Below the pieces are notes generated by a model that saw nothing but the letters and a program-made list of their open reading frames with translations, was not told where the DNA came from and ran no database searches. Both the position numbers and the translations under genes were made by a program. A stretch of DNA of 64,000 nt from an uncultured Clostridia bacterium (lineage in GTDB: Bacteria > Bacillota > Clostridia > TANB77 > CAG-508), in assembly GCA_934120045.1 (NCBI GenBank), contig CAKOTF010000006.1, positions 1 to 64,000 of the forward strand, given 5' to 3'. Shown here in pieces: positions 9,180 through 18,034 of this stretch (its first letter is position 1; every line of letters begins with the position of its first letter).

Positions 9180-9494
9180 ATGTCAAAATTATCAAAAATA
9201 TTTTTTATTATAGGAATTTTAATTATTGGTTTATTATATAGTAGTTCTATTTCTTTTTCAGCTACAGCAGATATGAATTTGTCTAGTTCAACATCTTCAC
9301 AGTCTACAAGTACATCAAGTTCATCTACAAAAGCCACAAATACAACACCTACAAAATCAACTCAATATTCTACAACTGTTAGTGCTTCAAATTTTGATTT
9401 ACAATTAACAAATATTTTAAGTATTTGTCTTATAGTTGTCGGAGTTCTACTTATCTTATTATCAATTGCAATTTTAATTAGATTAAAAAGCTAA
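9180..9494 (+). CDS. Small Ser/Thr-rich surface protein with C-terminal membrane anchor
   Basis: This 104-residue protein has an N-terminal hydrophobic segment (about residues 7-28, ending in a possible SFSA signal-peptidase site). A Ser/Thr linker follows (about residues 35-70, mostly S and T with a few K, Q and P). A C-terminal membrane helix (about 77-101) ends in RLKS. The expected form is a short exported stalk held in the membrane, perhaps glycosylated, though that is inference. Expression signals are excellent: a promoter at 9111-9139, a full AGGAGG site 9 bases before the ATG, and a strong terminator right after the stop. No family recognised. Confidence 0.75.
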   Translation: MSKLSKIFFIIGILIIGLLYSSSISFSATADMNLSSSTSSQSTSTSSSSTKATNTTPTKSTQYSTTVSASNFDLQLTNILSICLIVVGVLLILLSIAILIRLKS

Positions 9495-9525
9495 AAAGAA
9501 TAATCAATTTAATGATTATTCTTTT
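9493..9525. terminator. Bidirectional intrinsic terminator
   Basis: AAAAAGAATAATCA and TGATTATTCTTTTT pair as a 14-bp stem between the converging genes ending at 9494 and 9530, with A/T tracts on both flanks. Confidence 0.85.
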
Positions 9526-9529
9526 TATT

Positions 9530-10561
9530 TTATATATTACTTTTCAAATTCTTCTTAAACTCTTTAAATTCTATAATATTTTCTTGTGTATATCCTTTCA
9601 AAGAATCATTTGGCAATTTCTCACATATCTTTTCAAATACTTTGTCAAATTCTTCTGAAATTTTTCCTTTTGTATCTAAACATTGAAACTGAGTTTTTCC
9701 ATCTTTTAACATCATTATAATATTGTTAGAAATTGAAACAACTCCATAATATTTTAATCTATGTGTATATATCCATTTTATATCTGAAAATTTAACTGCT
9801 ACAAATGTCTCTCCTGTTGTATCTACAAGGAAGTCTTTTGTTACAATTAATTTATCATTAAAAAATGTTTCTTCAACATTATCTTCCAATTGCTTTTCAA
9901 GTTCTTTTTTATAATTATTTTTTTCTAAATATTTGAACGTTTTTATTCTTATTACTTTATTACATATTTGAATAATTATTGTAACAAATAATGTTATTAT
10001 TGCTATTAGAATTAATAACAATTCAATTGATGTATCTACTGGATTTTCTGATGTATCAAGCATTACACTTCCAAAATAATTTTCAAATTGTTCTATTGTA
10101 ATTTTTTGTTCATCTTCAAGTCCTTCATTGTAAAATTCAATTGCAATTTCTTTTAATTGTTCTGGTACTTCTTTTGTAATTCCATAAACAGTTATAGATG
10201 CTGGCTTATTTTCAATTTCTCCATATGTATATTCTTGAATACTTTTTAATTCTTCTAAATTAGTACTATTTAAACTAACAATATACCAATCTTTTTCATT
10301 TATTGCAATGTAATATTTTTCATCATCTGGACCCACTGCAATTGTATCACTTAAGCCATCAATTTGTAAATAAACATATTTTCCTATTTCTGTTCCTATT
10401 GCACCATTATGTGTTAAATCTGTTGCATTAGGTTTTTCTTCTTCAATTCTACCACTCATTATAAACATTGCTAAAATAATTATTATAACACATATAATTT
10501 CTAATATGAAAAATTTCTTTGAAGTGTGTTTTCCTTGTCTCAATGATTCTTTTACTTTCAT
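9530..10561 (-). CDS. Two-pass membrane protein of unknown function
   Basis: This protein of about 343 residues has membrane helices at about residues 18-38 and 183-205. Between them is an extracytoplasmic domain of roughly 140 residues. A cytoplasmic C-terminal domain of about 140 residues follows and looks beta-rich, resembling PH-like membrane-protein tails (KWIYTHRLKYYG). I do not recognise a characterised family. The second of two close ATG codons (10561) is preferred because the AAGGGG site is then 8 bases away. It lies 13 bp after the DUF4321 gene and is probably last in the queA-tgt transcript, ending at the shared terminator. Confidence 0.75.
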   Translation of the reverse strand: MKVKESLRQGKHTSKKFFILEIICVIIIILAMFIMSGRIEEEKPNATDLTHNGAIGTEIGKYVYLQIDGLSDTIAVGPDDEKYYIAINEKDWYIVSLNSTNLEELKSIQEYTYGEIENKPASITVYGITKEVPEQLKEIAIEFYNEGLEDEQKITIEQFENYFGSVMLDTSENPVDTSIELLLILIAIITLFVTIIIQICNKVIRIKTFKYLEKNNYKKELEKQLEDNVEETFFNDKLIVTKDFLVDTTGETFVAVKFSDIKWIYTHRLKYYGVVSISNNIIMMLKDGKTQFQCLDTKGKISEEFDKVFEKICEKLPNDSLKGYTQENIIEFKEFKKNLKSNI

Positions 10562-10574
10562 TTTCATTCCCCTT

Positions 10575-10832
10575 TTAAATCCATCTATATATAAATAATG
10601 CTATTGCCATCCCAATAATACTTGCCATATTTATATTAATAGTAAATCCAAATGTTATTTTTAAAACATTCAAATCTAATACTAATGGTTGTGATAATCC
10701 AAATTCTTGTCCAAAAGCAAGCCAACTTAACCAATCAACTTGTGCTGAAAGCTGGCCTATTAGACCTCCAATAACAAGTCCTGCACATATAAATATTATT
10801 AAAACCCATGTATTTTTACTTTTCACTGCCAT
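10575..10832 (-). CDS. DUF4321 family small membrane protein
   Basis: The 85-residue protein matches the clostridial DUF4321 pattern as I recall it. An N-terminal membrane helix ends in GGLIGQL, then come LSWLAFGQEFGL and LDLNVLKITFGFTININ, and a second helix ends in IYRWI. The function of the family is not known. It is 50 bp after the WG-repeat gene and 13 bp before the next membrane protein gene, in what looks like one transcript. Confidence 0.8.
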   Translation of the reverse strand: MAVKSKNTWVLIIFICAGLVIGGLIGQLSAQVDWLSWLAFGQEFGLSQPLVLDLNVLKITFGFTININMASIIGMAIALFIYRWI

Positions 10833-10882
10833 TTTTATTTTCTAATGTTATTTCTAACATTTCTCCTTTCTTCTTTTGCTTA

Positions 10883-12226
10883 TTATTCATTAGCTCCAAC
10901 TGATGCAAAAAATTCTTCTATATTTAAAGTTTTTGTACTTGTTCCTCCATATGTCATATAATATGTATTTTTACCTGTTGCTGCATCCGTTTTTAAATAT
11001 ATTGAATTAAGTGAAACTGCAATTCTCATTTCTCCACTTCTATTCATCAAATTATAGCCATTTTCATTTGTCTTTACTACAACTAAATTCAAACTTGGTA
11101 TTTCAACAACTGGATATGTATTCACCTCTTTTGAGTCTTTACATCCGACATCAAGCAAATTAAAATCTGTTACCCTCTGACCTTTTATATTGTAAAATCC
11201 CCATAAATTATTATATTTAACTGGTATTAATTCATTTACTAATATATATTGACTACTTAATCTATTTTGTTTAAATGTATCGTTATTAACACCTATTTGT
11301 TGAAAATTAGATTGCAATACAACTTGACCATCAGTGTTTACAATTCCATATAAATTATTTTCTTTTACTATATATAATTTATTGTTATTGTCACCTATTT
11401 CTATATTATCATATGAAACTTTTAATTTTATTTTTCCATTTACATCCATAACACCATATTTTTTATTACTTTCTACTAAAAATTGAGAATAATATGGTAA
11501 ATATGAAATAGAATCATATTTTGCTTCTAAAACATATTTTCCAGTTGATACATTTACTACACCATATTTTTTATTATTATCTGATGTTTGAATAATTAAT
11601 AAATCTTCTAATATAGCTTTTTTATCACTTATTTTCTGTGGTGCATTTTCTTCTTTTAATTTATACTTATCTGAATAATATGATGTTAAATAGTCAAGTG
11701 TGTATATTTGAATAAGATTTGTATTAGCATCATATCTAAATTTAATATTAAATGCTTTTTCAATTCCATCTATTGTTGTATATAATTCATTATCTTTTGA
11801 AATGATTTTTTTATCAATTGTAATCTCTTCATTTGGAAAATCTTCTCTTGATAATATTAATATATTTGAATCTACTGTAAATAAAGCAATTTCTTCACCA
11901 TTATCTACATAACATTTTGTGCTATCTTCTGACTTTGTTGAATAATCTCCAGAATAATCTGAATAGCCAAAATATTTTGCTATTTTTCTGATTGGAAAAT
12001 ACATTTCAGATTGATTATCAGTTGTTTGCACTGTTTGAATTAATTTTCCAAATTCATTTTGTGAAACATTATCTATTTTTACTTTTAATAAAGTATCTTT
12101 TATATACATAATAGCATATACAACTATAATAGTTAATATTATTAATAGCACAATAAATATTCCAATAAAAATAGGCATTTTAGATTTCTTTTTTGTATTT
12201 TCTTGTTCTTCATAATATAATTCCAT
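10883..12226 (-). CDS. Membrane-anchored WG-repeat protein with stalk-like domain
   Basis: The 447-residue protein has an N-terminal membrane helix (about residues 17-42), so most of it lies outside the cell. Residues 55-180 resemble the copper amine oxidase N-terminal-like stalk domain (FPIRKIAKYFGY, ISKDNELYTTIDGIEKAF). Four or five degenerate WG-type repeats follow, for example KYGVVNVSTGKYVLEAKYD, KYGVMDVNGKIKLKVSYD, LYGIVNTDGQVVLQ and LWGFYNIKGQ. Such repeats build beta-propeller-like folds in exported proteins; the ligand is unknown. It lies 24 bp downstream of tgt in the queA operon, but nothing links it to queuosine synthesis. Confidence 0.8.
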   Translation of the reverse strand: MELYYEEQENTKKKSKMPIFIGIFIVLLIILTIIVVYAIMYIKDTLLKVKIDNVSQNEFGKLIQTVQTTDNQSEMYFPIRKIAKYFGYSDYSGDYSTKSEDSTKCYVDNGEEIALFTVDSNILILSREDFPNEEITIDKKIISKDNELYTTIDGIEKAFNIKFRYDANTNLIQIYTLDYLTSYYSDKYKLKEENAPQKISDKKAILEDLLIIQTSDNNKKYGVVNVSTGKYVLEAKYDSISYLPYYSQFLVESNKKYGVMDVNGKIKLKVSYDNIEIGDNNNKLYIVKENNLYGIVNTDGQVVLQSNFQQIGVNNDTFKQNRLSSQYILVNELIPVKYNNLWGFYNIKGQRVTDFNLLDVGCKDSKEVNTYPVVEIPSLNLVVVKTNENGYNLMNRSGEMRIAVSLNSIYLKTDAATGKNTYYMTYGGTSTKTLNIEEFFASVGANE

Positions 12227-12250
12227 TATATCTACGCCCCTTTCTTTTCT

Positions 12251-13375
12251 TTAGTTTTCATATCCATATTTTTTGTAAAATTCTGTTCTAAAATCTCCTA
12301 AACAATCATTTTCTATAGCTGTTCTAATGTTTTCCATTAGTCTAGTTAAAAATCTTAAATTATGTATTGAAAGTAATCTTACCCCTAATATTTCATTCGC
12401 TTTTACTAGATGTCTTATATATGCTCTTGTATAATTTTTACATGTATAACAATCACATTCTGGATCTAACGGTGTCCAATCTCTTTCATATGTTGCATTT
12501 CTTACAACTACTTTTCCATGTGATGTTAATGCTGTTCCATTTCTTGCAATTCTTGTTGGTAATACACAATCACACATATCTATTCCTGCAAGTGCCGCTT
12601 CTATTAAATAATCTGGAGTTCCTACTCCCATTAAATATCTTGGCTTATCTTTTGGCATTAATGGTGTTGTATAATATAACATTTTCAAGAATTCTTCTTT
12701 TGGCTCTCCAACACTTATTCCACCAATTGCATATCCTGGTAAATCTAATGCAATTAAATCTTCTGCTGATTTCTTTCTTAAGTCTTCAAAAAATCCTCCT
12801 TGTATAATTCCAAATAATGCTTGATTTTCTGTTATATGTGCTTCTTTACATCTTTTAGCCCATCTTGTTGTTCTTTCCATTGAATTTTTTGTATACTCAT
12901 ATGTTGATGGATATGGGCAACATTCATCAAAAGCCATTATTATATCTGCACCTAAATCTTCTTCTGTTTTCATTACACTTTCTGGTGTAAATAAATGTTT
13001 ACTTCCATCTAAATGTGAATGAAATGCTACACCTTCTTCTGTTATTTTTCTTAATGAACTTAAACTAAATACTTGAAATCCTCCACTATCTGTTAATATT
13101 GGTCTATCCCATTTCATAAAGTTGTGAAGTCCACCTGCTTCTTTCACAATTTCTTGACCTGGTCTTAAATATAAATGATATGTGTTTGATAATATTATTT
13201 GCGCTTTTACTTCTTCTTTTAATTCTTCTGGAGTCATTGATTTTACTGTAGCTTGTGTTCCTACTGGCATAAAAATTGGTGTTTGTATATCTCCATGTGG
13301 TGTATGGATAACTCCTCTTCTTGCACCTGTTTGTTTGCATTCGTGTAATAATTCATAAGTTACTGCTGGCTTCAT
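12251..13375 (-). CDS. tgt: tRNA-guanine transglycosylase (queuine/preQ1)
   Basis: Tgt exchanges guanine-34 for preQ1 in tRNAs with GUN anticodons (Asp, Asn, His, Tyr), the first tRNA-bound step of queuosine synthesis. The 374 residues are full length. The general-base region is LTDSGGFQVFSL (about residue 92), the nucleophile region is GIDMCDCVLPTRIARNG (about 265-280), and zinc ligands lie in CDCYTC plus a downstream His. The site AAAGGATG precedes the ATG. It is in the same operon as queA, separated from it by an unknown gene. Confidence 0.97.
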   Translation of the reverse strand: MKPAVTYELLHECKQTGARRGVIHTPHGDIQTPIFMPVGTQATVKSMTPEELKEEVKAQIILSNTYHLYLRPGQEIVKEAGGLHNFMKWDRPILTDSGGFQVFSLSSLRKITEEGVAFHSHLDGSKHLFTPESVMKTEEDLGADIIMAFDECCPYPSTYEYTKNSMERTTRWAKRCKEAHITENQALFGIIQGGFFEDLRKKSAEDLIALDLPGYAIGGISVGEPKEEFLKMLYYTTPLMPKDKPRYLMGVGTPDYLIEAALAGIDMCDCVLPTRIARNGTALTSHGKVVVRNATYERDWTPLDPECDCYTCKNYTRAYIRHLVKANEILGVRLLSIHNLRFLTRLMENIRTAIENDCLGDFRTEFYKKYGYEN

Positions 13376-13391
13376 TTTTTCATCCTTTCTA

Positions 13392-14468
13392 TTAATGTTC
13401 TATTCCTTCATCTTTGTTTTGTTGATTTTTAGTTACATTTTCTTGAGTTATTTCATTTTGGTCTTTTGCTTGAACTGGAGTTTGTTCTATTTCATTTCCA
13501 ACATATATTTTTTTTCTATATTCTTCACATTTGTCTGTACTTTCTTCTTGAACTCTTGTCAAAAGTGATCTATCTGAATCATATACTATTTGAGACTCAC
13601 CTAATTCATCTATTTTAACATCTATTTTTGAATTTTTTAAAGTTTTAAAAATAAGTCCAATTGTTTTTACTGCTTTTCTTTCTTGTATATTACTTTTATC
13701 TATTTGATTTACATTTATATATTTTTGAACTAATTCGTCAACATTAATTTTTTTGTCTGTTATTTGTACTGCTATATTAAAAAAATCATGTTCATACAAT
13801 TTTCTTTCATCAGGATTAAATTGTGCAAAAAAAGCTTTTTTAGCAGATTCCTTTTCTCCAAATCCCAATCGTTCAAAAGCAAATGTACTTTTCTTCTTAA
13901 AATCTTTTCTATTTATCTGAATATATCCCAATGTTTCTAACGCTTCTAGTGTTTTAATATTATCACCATGTGTTACTGTACTGAATACTTGTGGATACAC
14001 ATTACTCCTTCCATCTTTTGATGGTTGTGTTTCGACTTCTTCATCTTCATACATCTGCTGAATATTTTTTAATGATACAATCATTCCTAATCCCATACTC
14101 GCAGCTTTTTCAGCAGTTTTTAATTCTTTTATTTTTTGTGCTTTTTTAAATTCTAGTGAATTTTGTCCAATTTCTAATTCTCCTTTTAAGTTCTTAGCCA
14201 AAACAAACATTGAATCTTTTCCTGCTGACTTATATACTTTTTTATATACTGCATTTGTACCAAATCCACATAAGGCAACTCCTCCAGCAATAGCTATTGG
14301 TGGAATACCTGCTCCAAACCACACTGCTAACCCTCCTGCTACGGCAAGTCCTGCACTTATTGCTGCTTTAGCACTTCTTTTTATTTGTTCAAAATCTCTT
14401 TTTTCTTTTCTTTTTTCTGCTAATGATTTATTATTATCAACTGATATTGGTAAGTTTTCTTTACTCAT
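13392..14468 (-). CDS. Unknown protein with hydrophobic hairpin, between queA and tgt
   Basis: This 358-residue protein is not recognised. Residues 36-70 form two closely spaced glycine/alanine-rich hydrophobic helices (AAISAGLAVAGGLAVWFGAG and PPIAIAGGVALCGFG), a membrane hairpin. The rest is hydrophilic and mostly helical, with a Gln/Asn/Glu-rich tail from about residue 325. It sits 17 bp before tgt and 13 bp after queA, so it is cotranscribed with them. It carries no tRNA-modification motif, and queA and tgt are usually adjacent or separated by yajC-like genes. A link to queuosine is not supported; it may just share the transcript. Confidence 0.75.
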   Translation of the reverse strand: MSKENLPISVDNNKSLAEKRKEKRDFEQIKRSAKAAISAGLAVAGGLAVWFGAGIPPIAIAGGVALCGFGTNAVYKKVYKSAGKDSMFVLAKNLKGELEIGQNSLEFKKAQKIKELKTAEKAASMGLGMIVSLKNIQQMYEDEEVETQPSKDGRSNVYPQVFSTVTHGDNIKTLEALETLGYIQINRKDFKKKSTFAFERLGFGEKESAKKAFFAQFNPDERKLYEHDFFNIAVQITDKKINVDELVQKYINVNQIDKSNIQERKAVKTIGLIFKTLKNSKIDVKIDELGESQIVYDSDRSLLTRVQEESTDKCEEYRKKIYVGNEIEQTPVQAKDQNEITQENVTKNQQNKDEGIEH

Positions 14469-14480
14469 TTGTATCCCTTT

Positions 14481-15506
14481 CTATTTTATAAACATTGCAT
14501 CACCAAAACTAAAGAATTTATATTCTTCTTTTACCGCTTCATTATATGCTTTTAATATATATTCTCTTCCAGCTAATGCTGATACCAACATTACTAATGT
14601 TGATTCTGGTAAATGGAAGTTTGTTATTAATCCATCTATACATTTGAATTTATATCCTGGATATATAAAAATATTTGTATTTCCTTCTGTTACATGTACC
14701 ATTCCTGTTTCTTCATCTGCAATTGTTTCTAATACTCTACATGATGTTGTTCCAACTGCTATAACTCTTCCACCATTTTTCTTTGTTTCGTTTATTTTAT
14801 CTACATCTTCTTGTTTTATATAATAATGTTCTGTATGCATATCATGGTCTTCTATATTTTCTTCTTTTACTGGTCTAAATGTTCCTATTCCAACATGTAA
14901 TGTTACATTTGCAATTTTTACACCTTTTTCTTCTATTTTCTTTAATAGTTCATCTGTAAAGTGTAATCCTGCTGTTGGTGCTGCAGCTGATCCTTCATAT
15001 TTTGCATATACGGTTTGATATCTGTCATTTTCTTTTAGTTCTTCATGTATATATGGAGGTAATGGCATTAAACCAATTTTGTCTAATATTTCATTAAATA
15101 TTCCTTGATATGTAAATTGAACTTTTCTTGTTCCTCCTGGCATTGTGTCTAATATTTCTGCATTTAATAATCCATCTCCAAAGCAAACTTTTGCTCCTAC
15201 ATGTAATTTATTTCCTGGTCTTACTATACACTCCCAAATGTCTCCTTCTATTCTGTTTAATAATAGAAATTCAACATGTGCTCCTGTTTCTTTTTTTCCA
15301 TATAAACGTGCTGGTAAAACTTTCGTATTGTTTCTTACAAGACAATCACCTGGTTGTAAATAATCTATAATATCTTTAAATACTTTGTGTTCTATTGTTT
15401 GTTTATTTCTATCTAATACCATTAATCTTGATTCGTCTCTTTTTTCTATTGGTACTTGTGCTATTAATCTTTCTGGTAATTCATAATTAAAGTCTGTTAA
15501 TTTCAC
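14481..15506 (-). CDS. queA: S-adenosylmethionine:tRNA ribosyltransferase-isomerase
   Basis: QueA transfers and isomerises the ribose of SAM onto preQ1 at tRNA position 34, giving epoxyqueuosine. The 341 residues match the family size and order: LPERLIAQ near the N-terminus, then LVRNNTKVLPARL, EGSAAAPTAGLHFT, HVGIGTFRPV and TNFHLPESTL. The start is a GTG with AGGAAGAGG upstream. It is the first gene of the operon, driven by the promoter at 15534-15562. Confidence 0.97.
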   Translation of the reverse strand: MKLTDFNYELPERLIAQVPIEKRDESRLMVLDRNKQTIEHKVFKDIIDYLQPGDCLVRNNTKVLPARLYGKKETGAHVEFLLLNRIEGDIWECIVRPGNKLHVGAKVCFGDGLLNAEILDTMPGGTRKVQFTYQGIFNEILDKIGLMPLPPYIHEELKENDRYQTVYAKYEGSAAAPTAGLHFTDELLKKIEEKGVKIANVTLHVGIGTFRPVKEENIEDHDMHTEHYYIKQEDVDKINETKKNGGRVIAVGTTSCRVLETIADEETGMVHVTEGNTNIFIYPGYKFKCIDGLITNFHLPESTLVMLVSALAGREYILKAYNEAVKEEYKFFSFGDAMFIK

Positions 15507-15533
15507 TTTTTCCTCTTCCTTTCATTCTTTTAT

Positions 15534-15562
15534 ATTGTACTATTTTTTGATTTTTTTTTCAA
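15534..15562 (-). promoter_or_regulatory. Sigma-A promoter of the queA-tgt operon
   Basis: On the minus strand, TTGAAA, a 17-bp A-rich spacer and TACAAT lie about 28 bases before the queA GTG. No riboswitch-like leader fits in this short space. Confidence 0.7.
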
Positions 15563-15600
15563 GTATTTTCAGTTTTTTATTGACATTTTCTATCATACTA

Positions 15601-15630
15601 AAGAGCAGTGCAAATGCACTGCTCTTTTTA
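15601..15630. terminator. Intrinsic terminator hairpin after the VirD4-like gene
   Basis: AAGAGCAGTGC and GCACTGCTCTT form a perfect 11-bp stem directly after the stop codon at 15631. The T-run is stronger on the plus strand, but position favours termination of the minus-strand ATPase gene. Confidence 0.7.
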
Positions 15631-17949
15631 TTATTTCTTTCCTTTTTTCAAATTTACTACAACTGCATTTTCATTATCAAATTGAAAACCTGAATCTGTT
15701 GTATCTGTTTGAATTGGATCTATTTCATTTCTGTCATCTATAAAATTAATATGTTTTGGATCAAATTTTTCTTTATGTTTGCTATCATCTGAATCTTCTA
15801 CAACTCCTGCTGTAAATCTAGCAAAATTATATGTTTTTATTGGTTGCTCTTCTTTATATTTAGCACCTATAAAATTTAATCTACCATCATTTATATTAAA
15901 TCCTCCACCATCATTTTTTAATTTTATAGCAGCAACTTTAAATCCCATAGTTCCTAATTTATTTGCTGGCCAATATGTTTCCCAATCATATTTTATTCCA
16001 CTTACTTTTGAATCATATTGTAATTTACTCATATCCATACTATTTCCATATGTCCAACTTCTTCGTTTTCCAAATTCATTTGCCCACCATGTTAATTCTG
16101 TATTATCTGCATTTCCTAAGAAAATTTTATTTGCACAATTTGAAATAATTGTTTCTCTATATTTCATATCTGGTGCATTTGCTTCTAATTGAGATAAGTT
16201 TTGTGCTGTTATTGTTGTTGCAACTTTATATTTTCTATATAATGTAAATATTGCTTCTGTATCTTTACATATAAAGTCTGGAAATTCATCTATATATAAG
16301 AAATGTGGTATTCTACTGTTTTCATTTCCAGGTCTTCTTAACACTGCATTTTGCATTGATAACAAGAAAAACAATCCAAATGCTTTATGGCTTACTCTTC
16401 CTAAATCTCCCCTACGAGTACATACAAATGTTACTTCTCCATTTGCTAATGCTTTGTCAAAATCTATATTATTATGTCTATTACATAATATTGTTTTTAC
16501 TCCTGGTAATCTCAATAAATTATCAAGTTGTGATACTGCTAAATATAAATATTGTTCTGTTATTGCTTTTCCTGGTGCATTTTCATAAAAATTTCTCTTA
16601 AAATATGTTATTTGACTTGAATACTTTTCAGCTAATTCTGGATCTTGGCACATTATTTCACACATTTTTTCTACTATACTGTAGTTTGTAAGCATTTTTA
16701 ACATATCTTCTAGATTTGGTAAATTTCCACCATTTAAACGAGGATACATTTCTTTTAACATAATTGCTAAGTTTTCAACTGCTTGTATTATATATTCTTC
16801 TCTATATGTATCTTCAATTTCTGGATGTGCATTTACATACATTGCTTTTAATGCTGCAGAAATTGTTATTGCTATTTTATTTGGGTCATCATATATAAAT
16901 GGGTTTAATCCTATAGAGCCTCTGTTAGCTGGATCTATAATATTATATTTTATATGAAAATTCTTGCAAACATTAATCATTTTTTCTGTTGATTCATAAT
17001 CTGGTGATAATGTTGTAATTCCTAAATTTCTATATGAATAACTATTTCCTAATGATGCTAATATCATTTTGTTCATATATGATTTATATATTGATTCTTT
17101 TCCATCTACAGGTGTTATCATATTTAGTGAAAAATTTTGATTTAAATATTCATTATCATATGGTTTATTTAATACTGCAATTCCTGTTTTTAATGCTGTA
17201 TATCCCATCTCTTTTGCATTTGCTATATAAAATGCTTTTTTCTCTATATCTTTTGCAACAAATGGTTCAATTATTAAAGATGTTTTTCCTGTTCCTGAAC
17301 CTCCAACTACTAATAATGATTGATATCTTGCTTTCTCAACAAATTGTACTTTTTTTCCTGTTTCGAAATCATTACAAACATATAAATCACATGTAAATGG
17401 TCCATGTCCTTGTTTAGTATCGCTTAAACTTATTCCTTTATAATCCCAAATAGATCTAGTCCAATCTTTACTGTCTCCTACTCCTAAACGAATAAATTTA
17501 AATACACTATAAAATGTTACTAATGGTAAATATATTGCTAATGATGTTAATGCTGGTTTTATTAATTCTGAATAATCTGTTACTAATTCTGTATATCCTG
17601 GTAATGATATTAAAAGTAACCATGCACCTCTGTTAATCCATTGTACAAACATTGATAATGCTATAACATATAATCCTACAACATATGTGTAAAATAATGT
17701 TACTTTTGTGTTTTTAGATGATGCAAATTCAGAAGAACCAGAAAATAGAAATGCAAATACAGGACATGCTAAAGCAAATGTATACATAAATGGTCCCCAA
17801 TATGATACAGATACTCCAGTAAATATCATAAGTAGCATTTCTACTATTCTATCTATTGCTAAATAAAATGAAATTAATGTTAATACATATGTAACAAATG
17901 TATTTCTACTTGTATTTAATTTTTTCAAAAATTTATCTATTAATTTCAT
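15631..17949 (-). CDS. Orphan VirD4/TraG-like coupling-protein ATPase
   Basis: The 772-residue protein resembles type IV secretion coupling proteins (T4SS-DNA_transf/TraM-recognition families), hexameric ATPases that feed DNA or protein into a membrane channel. Four hydrophobic helices fill residues 15-150. Walker A (GGSGTGKTS, residues 216-224) follows, then a large all-alpha-type insertion, Walker B in LYIDEFPDF and a sensor-like TITAQNLSQLE. The tail is charged and probably disordered. No relaxase, VirB4, VirB6 or transfer origin is nearby. Instead it stands alone with its own promoter between queA and a permease. It could be a relic, or a chromosomal pump with another substrate. Confidence 0.85.
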   Translation of the reverse strand: MKLIDKFLKKLNTSRNTFVTYVLTLISFYLAIDRIVEMLLMIFTGVSVSYWGPFMYTFALACPVFAFLFSGSSEFASSKNTKVTLFYTYVVGLYVIALSMFVQWINRGAWLLLISLPGYTELVTDYSELIKPALTSLAIYLPLVTFYSVFKFIRLGVGDSKDWTRSIWDYKGISLSDTKQGHGPFTCDLYVCNDFETGKKVQFVEKARYQSLLVVGGSGTGKTSLIIEPFVAKDIEKKAFYIANAKEMGYTALKTGIAVLNKPYDNEYLNQNFSLNMITPVDGKESIYKSYMNKMILASLGNSYSYRNLGITTLSPDYESTEKMINVCKNFHIKYNIIDPANRGSIGLNPFIYDDPNKIAITISAALKAMYVNAHPEIEDTYREEYIIQAVENLAIMLKEMYPRLNGGNLPNLEDMLKMLTNYSIVEKMCEIMCQDPELAEKYSSQITYFKRNFYENAPGKAITEQYLYLAVSQLDNLLRLPGVKTILCNRHNNIDFDKALANGEVTFVCTRRGDLGRVSHKAFGLFFLLSMQNAVLRRPGNENSRIPHFLYIDEFPDFICKDTEAIFTLYRKYKVATTITAQNLSQLEANAPDMKYRETIISNCANKIFLGNADNTELTWWANEFGKRRSWTYGNSMDMSKLQYDSKVSGIKYDWETYWPANKLGTMGFKVAAIKLKNDGGGFNINDGRLNFIGAKYKEEQPIKTYNFARFTAGVVEDSDDSKHKEKFDPKHINFIDDRNEIDPIQTDTTDSGFQFDNENAVVVNLKKGKK

Positions 17950-17991
17950 ATTTGTTTCCTTTCGTTTTCAATTTTATTCTCACATACTTAT

Positions 17992-18020
17992 ATTATCCTA
18001 CAAAAAGCTTAAAATTTCAA
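17992..18020 (-). promoter_or_regulatory. Sigma-A promoter of the VirD4-like gene
   Basis: On the minus strand, TTGAAA, a 17-bp spacer and GATAAT lie about 42 bases before the ATG at 17949. The gene is therefore probably transcribed alone. Confidence 0.6.
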
Positions 18021-18034
18021 GTAATTTTTCCAAT

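Noticed and set aside
15580..15606. Plus-strand TTGACA as a promoter
   Set aside because: No -10 element lies at a suitable distance, and no plus-strand gene follows.
15631..17949. VirD4-like gene as proof of an integrated conjugative element
   Set aside because: No relaxase, VirB4, integrase or attachment site is present and the flanks are housekeeping genes.
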